From the NCBI GenBank assembly GCA_963833965.1, contig CAWHZZ010000003.1:310001-374000 (forward strand): 64,000 bases of DNA, read 5' to 3'. Under the pieces are notes generated by a model. The model was given only the letters and a program-made list of their open reading frames with translations. It had not been told where the DNA came from and ran no database searches. This DNA comes from CAJCIW01 sp963833965 (GTDB taxonomy: Bacteria; Chlamydiota; Chlamydiia; Chlamydiales; Rhabdochlamydiaceae). This document shows positions 35,305 through 42,882 of the stretch, one piece after another. Each line of letters opens with the position of its first letter. The stretch's first letter is position 1. A program made the translations under genes and the position numbers.

Positions 35305-36453
35305 TCAACTGGATTGATTCACGCCAAACGCTGTTTCATATGTTCTTTTCCCATTGGAAGAGAGTCCCCCATTGGATGCGGGGGCTTCAATCAGCGGATT
35401 GCCAGCAATTTCAAATGTGAATAAAGATTTTAGATTGGGTAAGTCCGGGATTTTGGTAAGAAGGTTGTTGTTAAGTTTAAGGACTTCTAAATTTGATAGG
35501 GCTTTAAGATAAGAGATATCTGAAAGCTGGTTGTTGTTAAGCGATAGATGCTCTAAATTTATAAGGGCACTAAGACACGAGATGTCTGATATCTGGTTAT
35601 TGTCAAGGGCTAGCAGTGTTAAATTTGTAAGGGCTCTAAGAGAAGAGATATCTGATAACTGGTTGTTTCTAAGCCATAGTACCGTTAAATTTGTAAGGGT
35701 TCTAAGACAAGAGATATCTGATAGCTGGTTGTTTCTAAGCCATAGTACCGTTAATTTTGTAAGGGCTCTAAGACATGAGACGTCTGATAGCTGGTTGTTG
35801 TCAAGGAATAGCGCCGTTAATTTTGTAAGGGCGCTAAGACATGAGATATCTGATAGCTGGTTGTTCCTAAGATTCAGAGTTTGTAGGCCCTTAAATAATT
35901 TTAATTCAGGAGGAAGGAGTTTTAATTCGAGATCATTGAGGTTAAGCTGTGGGATTGTTTCCAAGACGTTTTTATTATTATGTAAAAAAGACCGGATTTC
36001 TGCAGGCCCTGCATCTAAACCTGGTAAGCCTTCAAGTCTTGAAAGTTGAGGAAGTTGTATTAACCGCGGCCAGATTTGTTTGAGCGCTAGTTCGTGTTCG
36101 TGTTGCAACTTTCGAAAATCTTTAATCATAACAAGACGGGGAGAGGCATTAGCAAGCGTGCATCCCTGATTTTTAAAAACATCCATGAGCTTTGCGAATT
36201 TAAGTATCGCGGGGGTATGAGTGGCGGCTTGCTTATCGATTCCATCCATGGCCAGATAAATGTTTACAGGCCCTTTCGGGTCTACTCGGCGCAAATCATC
36301 CCAGAAAATTTCAATAAGATTGTCGGAATAATCCTTCCAAGTTGTGTTTACGAGTCGGTTTTTTAAAAGCTCAAAAGAGTCTTCATGGGCAGTCTTATGC
36401 AAAATGATTGAAGCACAGTCTTGATTATCAATGGGACCAATGAATGGATTCAC
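35305..36453 (-). CDS. leucine-rich repeat protein, about 7 LRRs
   Basis: 382 residues; shares the N-terminal domain (DQDCASIILHKTAHE-like start) and C-terminal cap with its neighbours but has only about seven LRR units (TKLTALFLDNNQLSDVSCL type). The last ~120 bases are nearly identical to the end of the 33130 gene (35296-35417 versus 33119-33240). Its ATG overlaps the stop of the preceding LRR gene (36450), so it is translated from the same message. The different repeat number suggests loss or gain of units by recombination. Confidence 0.87.
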   Translation of the reverse strand: MNPFIGPIDNQDCASIILHKTAHEDSFELLKNRLVNTTWKDYSDNLIEIFWDDLRRVDPKGPVNIYLAMDGIDKQAATHTPAILKFAKLMDVFKNQGCTLANASPRLVMIKDFRKLQHEHELALKQIWPRLIQLPQLSRLEGLPGLDAGPAEIRSFLHNNKNVLETIPQLNLNDLELKLLPPELKLFKGLQTLNLRNNQLSDISCLSALTKLTALFLDNNQLSDVSCLRALTKLTVLWLRNNQLSDISCLRTLTNLTVLWLRNNQLSDISSLRALTNLTLLALDNNQISDISCLSALINLEHLSLNNNQLSDISYLKALSNLEVLKLNNNLLTKIPDLPNLKSLFTFEIAGNPLIEAPASNGGLSSNGKRTYETAFGVNQSS

Positions 36454-38372
36454 TGGTCGTCAAACGCTGCATCATGTGTTCTTTTCCCGTTGAAAGAGAA
36501 TCCTTTGGAAGCGGGGGCTTTAATCAGCGGATTGTCAGCAACGTCAAATGTAAATAAATATTCCAGATAGTGAAAATCCGGGATTTTGGTCAGCTGGTTG
36601 TTGTTAAGCTTAAGTACCTTTAATTTTGTATGTGCAAAAAGACAAGAAATATCTGATAGCTTGTTGTTGTTAAGCCCTAGCGTTGTTAATTTTCTATGGT
36701 CTTTAAGATAAGAGATGTCCGACAACTGGTTGTTGCTAAGCCATAGCTGCGTTAATTTTGTAAGGGTTCTAAGACAGGAGATATCTGATAGCTTGTTGTT
36801 GCTAAGCCCTAGCGTCGTTAAATTTGTAAGGGCACTAAGACAAGAGATATCTGATAGCTGGTTGTTGCTAAGCCCTAGAGTCGTTAAATTTGTAAGGGCC
36901 CTAAGACATGAGATATCTAATAGCTGGTTGTTGTCAAGCCCTAGCGTCGTTAAATTTCTAAGGGCACTTAAACTTGAGACATCTAATAGCTGGTTGTTCT
37001 CAAGCCATAGCAGTCTTAAATTTGTAAGGGCACTAAGACAAGAGATATCTGATAGCTGGTTGTCGCTAAGCCCTAGGTGTATTAAATTTGTAAGGGCTCT
37101 AAGAGATGAGATGTCTGATAGCTGGTTATTGCGAAGCCCCAGGTGCGTTAAATTTGTAAGGGCGCTAAAACAAGAGATATTTGATAGCTTGTTGTTGTTA
37201 AGCTCTAGGTACGTTAAATTTGTAAGGGTACTAAGAGAAGAGATATCTGATAGCTTGTTGTCGCTAAGCCCTAGCAGCGTTAAATTTGTAAGGGCTCTAA
37301 GAGATGAGATGTCTGATAGCTGGTTATTGCGAAGCCCCAGGTGCGTTAAATTTGTAAGGGCGCTAAAACAAGAGATATCTGATAGCTGGTTGTTATTAAG
37401 CTCTAGCTGCGTCAAATTTGTAAGGGTACTAAGACAAGAGATATCTGATAGCTGGTTGTTGTTAAGCTCTAGCTGCGTCAAATTTGTAAGGGTACTAAGA
37501 CAAGAGATATCTGATAGCTGGTTGTTGTCAAGCCCTAGGGTTGTTAATTTTGTAAGGGCCCTAAGACAAGAGATATCTGATAGCTGGGTATTGCTCAGCC
37601 CTAGCAGCGTTAAATTTGTAAGGGCACTAAGACAAGAGATATTTGATAGCTTGTTGTCGCTAAGCCCTAGATGCGTTAAATTTGTAAGGGTACTAAGCCA
37701 GGAGATATCTGATAGCTTGTTGTTGCGAAGCCCTAGCCGCGTTAAATTTGTAAGGGTACTAAGACAAGAGATATCTGATAGCTGGTTGTCTTCAAGATTA
37801 AGCGCTTGTAGACCCTTCAATAATTTTAATTCAGGAGGGAGGAGTTTTAGGCCGAGACCATTGAGTTTTAGGCATTGGATTGTTTCCAAGAGGTTTTGAT
37901 TATTGTGTAAGAAAGACCGGATCTCTGCAGCCTCTGCACCTGGACCTGGTAAGCCTGCGAGTGCTGAAAGTTCAGGGAGCTCTCTTAACCGCGGCCATAT
38001 TTCCTTGAGCGCTAGTTCGTGTTGCAAGTTTCGAAAATCGTTGACCGTAACACTAACAGGAGAGAAATTAGCAAGCGAGCATCCGCGTTTCTTGAAAACA
38101 TCCATGAGCTCTGCAAATTTAAGTATCGCGGGGGTATTAGCGGCGACTTTCGTATCGATTCCATCCATGGCCAGACGAATGTGTACAGGCCCTTTCGGGT
38201 CTACTTTGCGCAAATCCCTCCAGAAAATTTCAATAAGATTGTCGGAATGATACTTCCAATCTGAGTTAACGAGTCGGTTTTTTAAAAGCGCAGAAGAGCC
38301 TTCACTGGCAGTCTTTTGCAAAATGATTGAAGCACAGTCTTGATTAAGGGGATCAACGAACGGAATTGCCAT
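36450..38372 (-). CDS. leucine-rich repeat protein, about 20 LRRs
   Basis: 640 residues with the same layout: N-terminal domain almost identical at its beginning to that of the 33130 gene, about 20 SDS22-like units (LTNLTHLGLRNNQLSDISSL, LTNLTYLELNNNKLSNISCF), and a diverged C-terminal cap ending in THDAAFDDQ. Two internal blocks of about 130 bases are duplicated (near 37100 and 37290; near 37400 and 37465). First gene of a two-gene unit with 35305-36453. No signal peptide; a secretion route is not evident from sequence. Confidence 0.88.
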   Translation of the reverse strand: MAIPFVDPLNQDCASIILQKTASEGSSALLKNRLVNSDWKYHSDNLIEIFWRDLRKVDPKGPVHIRLAMDGIDTKVAANTPAILKFAELMDVFKKRGCSLANFSPVSVTVNDFRNLQHELALKEIWPRLRELPELSALAGLPGPGAEAAEIRSFLHNNQNLLETIQCLKLNGLGLKLLPPELKLLKGLQALNLEDNQLSDISCLSTLTNLTRLGLRNNKLSDISWLSTLTNLTHLGLSDNKLSNISCLSALTNLTLLGLSNTQLSDISCLRALTKLTTLGLDNNQLSDISCLSTLTNLTQLELNNNQLSDISCLSTLTNLTQLELNNNQLSDISCFSALTNLTHLGLRNNQLSDISSLRALTNLTLLGLSDNKLSDISSLSTLTNLTYLELNNNKLSNISCFSALTNLTHLGLRNNQLSDISSLRALTNLIHLGLSDNQLSDISCLSALTNLRLLWLENNQLLDVSSLSALRNLTTLGLDNNQLLDISCLRALTNLTTLGLSNNQLSDISCLSALTNLTTLGLSNNKLSDISCLRTLTKLTQLWLSNNQLSDISYLKDHRKLTTLGLNNNKLSDISCLFAHTKLKVLKLNNNQLTKIPDFHYLEYLFTFDVADNPLIKAPASKGFSFNGKRTHDAAFDDQ

Positions 38373-38500
38373 ATTTTTAAGTTTCCTAAATTAAGTTAAT
38401 GTTTGTAACAAATTATATCATATTTAATATTTAAATTAACTTATTTATATGGCGTTGTGTGTTATTTTCGTAAATCGTTTATTTTCAAGCGGTTAGAGTA
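38264..38500. repeat. direct repeat, copy 2 (N-terminal and upstream region of LRR gene)
   Basis: Second copy of the segment at 35040-35276, offset by 3224 bases, including the TATAAT box (38412-38417) and the candidate -35 (38434-38439). Confidence 0.9.
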
Positions 38501-38509
38501 GAATTTTCC

Positions 38510-38620
38510 CCAATGGGAAGAAGCGAGGAACAAAACCTGAAAATTGATTCACTGGTGTTCGTTCGCCAAACGCTGCATCCAATGTTCGCTCCTGCCTATA
38601 TTGCGCTCTGGATTGAGTCT
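38510..38620 (-). pseudogene. remnant of the 3' end of a fourth LRR gene
   Basis: Read on the minus strand, CGAACATTGGATGCAGCGTT followed by TGGCGAACGAACACCAGTGA resembles the last codons of the LRR gene at 36450 (encoding THDAAFDDQ), with small insertions. It stands where a further upstream copy would end, and no LRR units remain upstream of it. The rest of the gap 38373-38731 holds the duplicated promoter and nothing else I recognise. Confidence 0.5.
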
Positions 38621-38731
38621 ATTCGCGATAGCTTAAGCAATTCATGTTTAACGTTTTGCGTGTCATGCCAGAGTTTTTATCGAGGACTTCACTTAAAAAA
38701 AATTTAGCTAAGAAGGTTTTAATTAGGTTCT

Positions 38732-40480
38732 TTATTGAATAGCCTGGACCAGAAGGCCGGCTAGGATGGGGCGGTTTTTGTGGTGACCGTTTTTGAGCCC
38801 TTCGAGGATGATCTCGATGCTCTCTTTGTCGTGTTCGACGGCGATAGTTTGATAACAATCGATCAGCAGCCTAGAGTTCTCTTCGGGAGTGAGCTCAAAG
38901 GTGTTAGATTTTTCGGAAATTTTCGCGTTCCACGGAAGCATCGGCCGGAAATGGAACATGGGGGTATTTTTATTCACAGCGATCCAGTTCAAGACGACAG
39001 ATTTGTAGGGTTCTCCTTGTTTCAAACGCAGCAGGGCGAGGTTGCAATAGGCGCGAGTCAGAGGAGCTCCCGCTGTCTGCGCTTTATTTTTTAAAAGCTC
39101 GATTGCTTGAGGGGTTTGAAGGTTCTCCATCAGGTCGATCAGCATCGGGACAAGATCGGATTGCTTAGAGTCGAAGAGCTGATTGGCGAGATTGAGGAAT
39201 TGTTCTGGAGCTAGATCCAGACTCAATCTTAGCATATGTTCTCTGACGCTGAGCGATAAGGCGATTAAATCATTTTGGGTTGTCTTCTGATGCTGGGTAG
39301 CGGAAGGGATGACTTTCCACGCCATGATCGAATTGCCAATGCTAAATTGCGGCTGGAATCCTAAATCGCGGGAGTCGCGCACTAAAAATTCTAGAAAAAC
39401 ATCCAAGGGACGGCTGTCGCCGAGCTTCAGCGCCGAAAAAGCGGCGTTGAATCGGACTTGCAAATGAGGATCTTTCGTCAAAGGAAAAAGAACATCCTGC
39501 ATCCCAGGAATTTCACCCAGTAAAGAAATTGCAAAAAGATCCCCTTCTTTGGCCAAAACCGCGATTTCATTCTTGGCGGAGTCTTCGCCCAGCAGAAATA
39601 AAGAATAATTTGCCGCAAGTTTGACATTGGGGGAAGGGGACTTAGCGAGTTTTCTTAGCAGGGGTATCGATTTGGAGTCTTTGAGGTGGCCGATAGCAAA
39701 TGCGGATGCCTCCTGTTCGGCGACATTCAAGTGTGTGGCTCGCGAGCGGATCATTGGCAAAAGATCGTCTCTGCCAAATCGCGCTGCGCTTAAAATCGCC
39801 TCGATCCGCGTCATATGAAATTTATCGTCCATCATCTGGCGGAGGATCGCGATCGCATCCGAGGTGCCTATCAAGGCGAAAAATTGTGGGAAGAAGAAGC
39901 GCATTTCAGGATGGACTCGGTGCATCAAAGATTCGATGTGGCCGACCGCTGTGCGCGATTTGCGGATCGCGAGCTGATGGGCGGCTTCTAGGCGGGTAAA
40001 GAAATAATCGGAGGACATCGCTTTGGTAAGAAGCTCTTCGCATCGGTCGTCTTGCATGCGCCCCAAGTATTGGATGGCCGCCACTTGAGTTTGGGGCTGA
40101 GGGCAGGCGATGCCGGCATCGAGAACATCGATAGACGCGGAAATGCCTGCGATGCTGGAACCAAAAATGCTGATGAGCTGCGTTTCTGGATCTGGACTTC
40201 GGGCTCCTTGCTCTAAGATGATGAGCGCCATTTGTTGCAGCACCTCGAAATCATGCCTGCCCAAAGACGCTTTGTAATCTAGATAAAGATCGACTGCGCG
40301 GTCGAATTCTCTGGACTGCAGCAAATACAAAATATGCAGCTTATTGATCCCACAGCGCTCTTTGATGTCCGCGATCTCGCCTTCGGCAGAGGAAATAGGA
40401 GGATTTTCGTGCGGAGAGACTTGCCCGTCTGCCTTCAAGGAACAAGTGGCAAAGACAATAGGAAGCAAAAATTTTTTCAT
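38732..40480 (-). CDS. exported HEAT-repeat protein
   Basis: 582 residues. Signal peptide MKKFLLPIVFATCSLKADG, then many helical-pair repeats of HEAT/PBS-lyase type (for example QVAAIQYLGRMQDDRCEELL, MTRIEAILSAARFGRDDLLP, LQVRFNAAFSALKLGDSRPL). Such proteins are scaffolds. It follows maf, an order I believe is kept in Chlamydia, where the neighbour is a conserved hypothetical gene. The ATG is preceded by GGAGGACAG, the last bases of the triple-hairpin repeat upstream. Confidence 0.75.
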   Translation of the reverse strand: MKKFLLPIVFATCSLKADGQVSPHENPPISSAEGEIADIKERCGINKLHILYLLQSREFDRAVDLYLDYKASLGRHDFEVLQQMALIILEQGARSPDPETQLISIFGSSIAGISASIDVLDAGIACPQPQTQVAAIQYLGRMQDDRCEELLTKAMSSDYFFTRLEAAHQLAIRKSRTAVGHIESLMHRVHPEMRFFFPQFFALIGTSDAIAILRQMMDDKFHMTRIEAILSAARFGRDDLLPMIRSRATHLNVAEQEASAFAIGHLKDSKSIPLLRKLAKSPSPNVKLAANYSLFLLGEDSAKNEIAVLAKEGDLFAISLLGEIPGMQDVLFPLTKDPHLQVRFNAAFSALKLGDSRPLDVFLEFLVRDSRDLGFQPQFSIGNSIMAWKVIPSATQHQKTTQNDLIALSLSVREHMLRLSLDLAPEQFLNLANQLFDSKQSDLVPMLIDLMENLQTPQAIELLKNKAQTAGAPLTRAYCNLALLRLKQGEPYKSVVLNWIAVNKNTPMFHFRPMLPWNAKISEKSNTFELTPEENSRLLIDCYQTIAVEHDKESIEIILEGLKNGHHKNRPILAGLLVQAIQ

Positions 40481-40483
40481 CTG

Positions 40484-40592
40484 TCCTCCGGCAGAAACCC
40501 GGCCCTGAAGGGCCGGGTATTTTCAAAATAATGTTGGGCCGAGTACGAAGCTCGGCCCCAACTTTAATCCCAGGCCTTAAGACCTGGGTTCA
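40484..40592. repeat. triple-hairpin repeat, copy 1
   Basis: Three consecutive stem-loops: CCCGGCCCTGAAGGGCCGGG, GGGCCGAGTACGAAGCTCGG and CCCAGGCCTTAAGACCTGGG, with conserved spacers (TATTTTCAAAATAATGTTG). Copy 2 is at 48071-48172. Each copy ends with CTGTCCTCCGG directly before a minus-strand start codon, supplying its Shine-Dalgarno. It lies between maf and the HEAT-repeat gene. Confidence 0.85.
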
Positions 40593-40598
40593 ATTAAT

Positions 40599-41186
40599 TT
40601 AAAATGGCTTCAGATATTTCCAAAGATCGATCCCCGCTTTGAACAGCAGCTCTTTGGCGGTGTTGATCGGCAGTCCCATCACATTGTAGTAACATCCGTC
40701 TATACGCGCAATCGGAATGCTTCCCGCTTGCTGAATCGCATAACCGCCGGCCTTATCGAGAAATTCACAGCTCTGGTGATAGAGACGAATCTGTTCATCT
40801 GTCAGTGGATGAAAGAGAATTTTTGTCTCTTCGCATCCGGAATGTGCCGTTCCAGATTGAAACACTGTGACGGCAGTGAAGACCTGATGCCACTGGCCGG
40901 ATAATGTTTTTAACATGTCGAAAGCTTCCGCTCGGTCCTTGGGCTTGTTGTAAATGTTTTTCTCGAAATAAACAACCGTGTCGGCCGTGAGAATCACATC
41001 ATTGGGAAATGTCTGGGCAAGCGCCTCTGCCTTCTTCAAAGAAAGCTCTCCGGCGTATTTTGCCGGGTCTCCGCGGAAGGGGACGCCATTTTCATCGAAA
41101 GCTGAGGGAATTTGGACAAATGGGATGGCAAAGAAACTTAAAATTTCTTTCCGTCGAGGGGATTGTGAGCCGAGGATGAGACGCAT
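40599..41186 (-). CDS. maf: Maf-like nucleoside triphosphate pyrophosphatase
   Basis: 195 residues. N-terminal ILGSQSPRRKEIL and the internal VILTADTVVYFEKNIYNKPK are the Maf signatures; GGYAIQQAGSIPIARIDGCY matches the third. The family hydrolyses modified or canonical nucleotides (dTTP, UTP, m7GTP) and was first linked to septum formation. Substrate class not settled here. Confidence 0.94.
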   Translation of the reverse strand: MRLILGSQSPRRKEILSFFAIPFVQIPSAFDENGVPFRGDPAKYAGELSLKKAEALAQTFPNDVILTADTVVYFEKNIYNKPKDRAEAFDMLKTLSGQWHQVFTAVTVFQSGTAHSGCEETKILFHPLTDEQIRLYHQSCEFLDKAGGYAIQQAGSIPIARIDGCYYNVMGLPINTAKELLFKAGIDLWKYLKPF

Positions 41187-41562
41187 TTTAAATTTATTTT
41201 GGTCTCAGTATGCTTCTCGATGGCATTTCTCGTCTACGAATGAAAGTGCAGAGAGTCTGTCAACAAGCCTGGCACTTTGATTTTTGGTGCTTTTCGATTC
41301 CTAGTGCTCCATCTCAAAAGAAAAGAAGCGAAGAGCAACGCGCTTAAGTTTGTGGAGAGACTCGGAAAAGGGGGTCTTAAAAATAATTTAATCTTAATGG
41401 GTTTTTTTACGTCTCAAAGCTTTTACAGTAAAAGACTTGCATAATGTGATGATTTTTTCTTTTCTTAATATCGCCTTAACATTTATGATCTATGATGTTT
41501 TTCAAAAAAACGCCCAAAAATTGGCGTAAGAGTTTTCAACAACCTTTATAGGAGGTTTATAA
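41187..41562. other. intergenic region upstream of the Ala/Thr-rich gene
   Basis: About 375 bases. Contains a solitary terminus-like sequence CTAGTGCTCCATCTCAAAAG (41308-41327) related to element P4 and to the sequence flanking the IS630 copy. The 3' part is AT-rich, with TTTACA near 41423, and should contain the promoter of the downstream gene. It ends in a strong Shine-Dalgarno, AGGAGG, about eight bases before the ATG. Confidence 0.5.
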
Positions 41563-42708
41563 ATGGCACACCCAGTAACTACACCATCAACAGTATTGCC
41601 AGCGACACAACCAACGGCGACAGCAGCGACCGCAGCAACGAGTGCAGGTCTTTCAGCTGTTACCAGCTCAATGTCTTCCGCAGCAGAAAATACAGGATTC
41701 AGCGCGCAGATCACCGGCTGTTTTTCCTCCGTGTGGGAATCATTAAAGAGCTGTATCAACTGGCTCTCTTTCGGCTACCTTTTCCCGAGAGATACAGTCG
41801 CACCACCGGTAGCACCACCACTAGCGCCACCAGCAACGATGTCAGACGCAGAATTGCTCGGCATGATCAGAGGGCAGTTCGTCGCCGCTCCTGCAACAAC
41901 TCCTGTTCCAGCAGCTGATATGGTCGCCTATGCTTTGGCAAGATTCCAAGAGATCCAATCTCCAGTTGTCAAGATGGAAGCTTTTGAAACTGTTCTCAGT
42001 GCTGTCAACTCAACAGATGACATCGCAAGACAGTTTTATCAAGCACTTCCAGACGGAACGCCTGGTGCTGTCGAAGCCTCCAAATCTGCATTAAGGTATC
42101 ATATTTGGCTCGCTAATGGACGCAATGATGAGGGCCAAGGTGCTAACTTCGGCCATCATATCATTACAACTGCTATTCGCACTCGTCCGTTGACTATGCA
42201 AGCATCGCAAAACCTGCGTGCTGCTTTGGGCGCAGCTGCGACGACAACCTCTGGGACGACATCATCATCGACAACAACAGCAGCAACGACAACAGCAACA
42301 GTTGCTGCCGCTGACGCTGGACGTATCAACACCATCCGCGGAGCATTCGCTGCTGCTGATATGGCTGGTACGGCTGTTTCTGCCGCTGATATTACAAACG
42401 TTGTCGCGTTGTTCACTGCGATTGTACAGCCTACAGTCAAGTTGAATGCATTGACTTACATCCTCGGTGCTCCAAGAACAACAGATGCGATCGTCCAACA
42501 ATGCATCGCCGCTCTTCCAGCAGGAACTCCAGGAACAGTGGAAGTTTCTCAAGAAGCGCTCAAACAACAGATCTGGCAAGCGAACGGCAGAAGTTCTATT
42601 CTCGCCGGCATTGACCATGGTCTCAACTTCGGACCTCATGTTATCGGCGCTGCACCACGTAGTATATTGGTTCAGACAGCAGTTGCAAACCTGCGCACTC
42701 TGATCTAA
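41563..42708 (+). CDS. Ala/Thr-rich protein with a duplicated ~120-residue domain
   Basis: 381 residues, unrecognised. Low-complexity Ala/Thr/Pro N-terminus, a moderately hydrophobic stretch (FSSVWESLKSCINWLSFGYL at 54-73), a Pro/Ala linker, then two copies of one domain (about 99-222 and 255-380). These share IRG-x-F, ALP-x-GTPG-x-VE-x-S, IW-x-ANGR, NFG-x-H-x-I and a final NLR, and are joined by a Ser/Thr/Ala spacer. A strong Shine-Dalgarno and a strong terminator suggest high expression. No classical signal peptide. It may be a structural or secreted protein (inference). Confidence 0.7.
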   Translation: MAHPVTTPSTVLPATQPTATAATAATSAGLSAVTSSMSSAAENTGFSAQITGCFSSVWESLKSCINWLSFGYLFPRDTVAPPVAPPLAPPATMSDAELLGMIRGQFVAAPATTPVPAADMVAYALARFQEIQSPVVKMEAFETVLSAVNSTDDIARQFYQALPDGTPGAVEASKSALRYHIWLANGRNDEGQGANFGHHIITTAIRTRPLTMQASQNLRAALGAAATTTSGTTSSSTTTAATTTATVAAADAGRINTIRGAFAAADMAGTAVSAADITNVVALFTAIVQPTVKLNALTYILGAPRTTDAIVQQCIAALPAGTPGTVEVSQEALKQQIWQANGRSSILAGIDHGLNFGPHVIGAAPRSILVQTAVANLRTLI

Positions 42709-42737
42709 TCGTCATTGTCGCCAAACGGCAACCAACT

Positions 42738-42770
42738 GCATGGACCTCGCGGTCCATGCGGTTTTTTTTT
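42738..42770 (+). terminator. Rho-independent terminator of the Ala/Thr-rich gene
   Basis: Perfect 9-bp stem GCATGGACC-TCGC-GGTCCATGC followed by GGTTTTTTTTT, about 30 bases after the stop codon. Textbook intrinsic terminator. Confidence 0.9.
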
Positions 42771-42810
42771 GTCTTCAGAGAGCTTTATTATTAGTAAGAT
42801 TCTGTTTTTC

Positions 42811-42874
42811 AACGCAGAGGCGCCACGACGCAAAGCCGCGGAGAAAGCTATAAAAATCTTTGCGTCTTTGCGTT
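42811..42874. repeat. small imperfect inverted repeat
   Basis: AACGCAGAGGCGCCACGACG at the left pairs imperfectly with CTTTGCGTCTTTGCGTT at the right. Intergenic sequences with this GCAAAGACGCAAAG theme are found in many unrelated bacteria; role unknown. Confidence 0.5.
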
Positions 42875-42882
42875 AAGAACTA

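Noticed and set aside
33290..37800. Regular 66-base DNA periodicity, considered as CRISPR or satellite array
   Set aside because: The period equals 22 codons, there are no unique spacers between identical repeats, and the frame is open: it is an LRR coding repeat.
36715..37899. 394-codon plus-strand open frame with the same periodic pattern
   Set aside because: Again a mirror of the LRR array on the minus strand.
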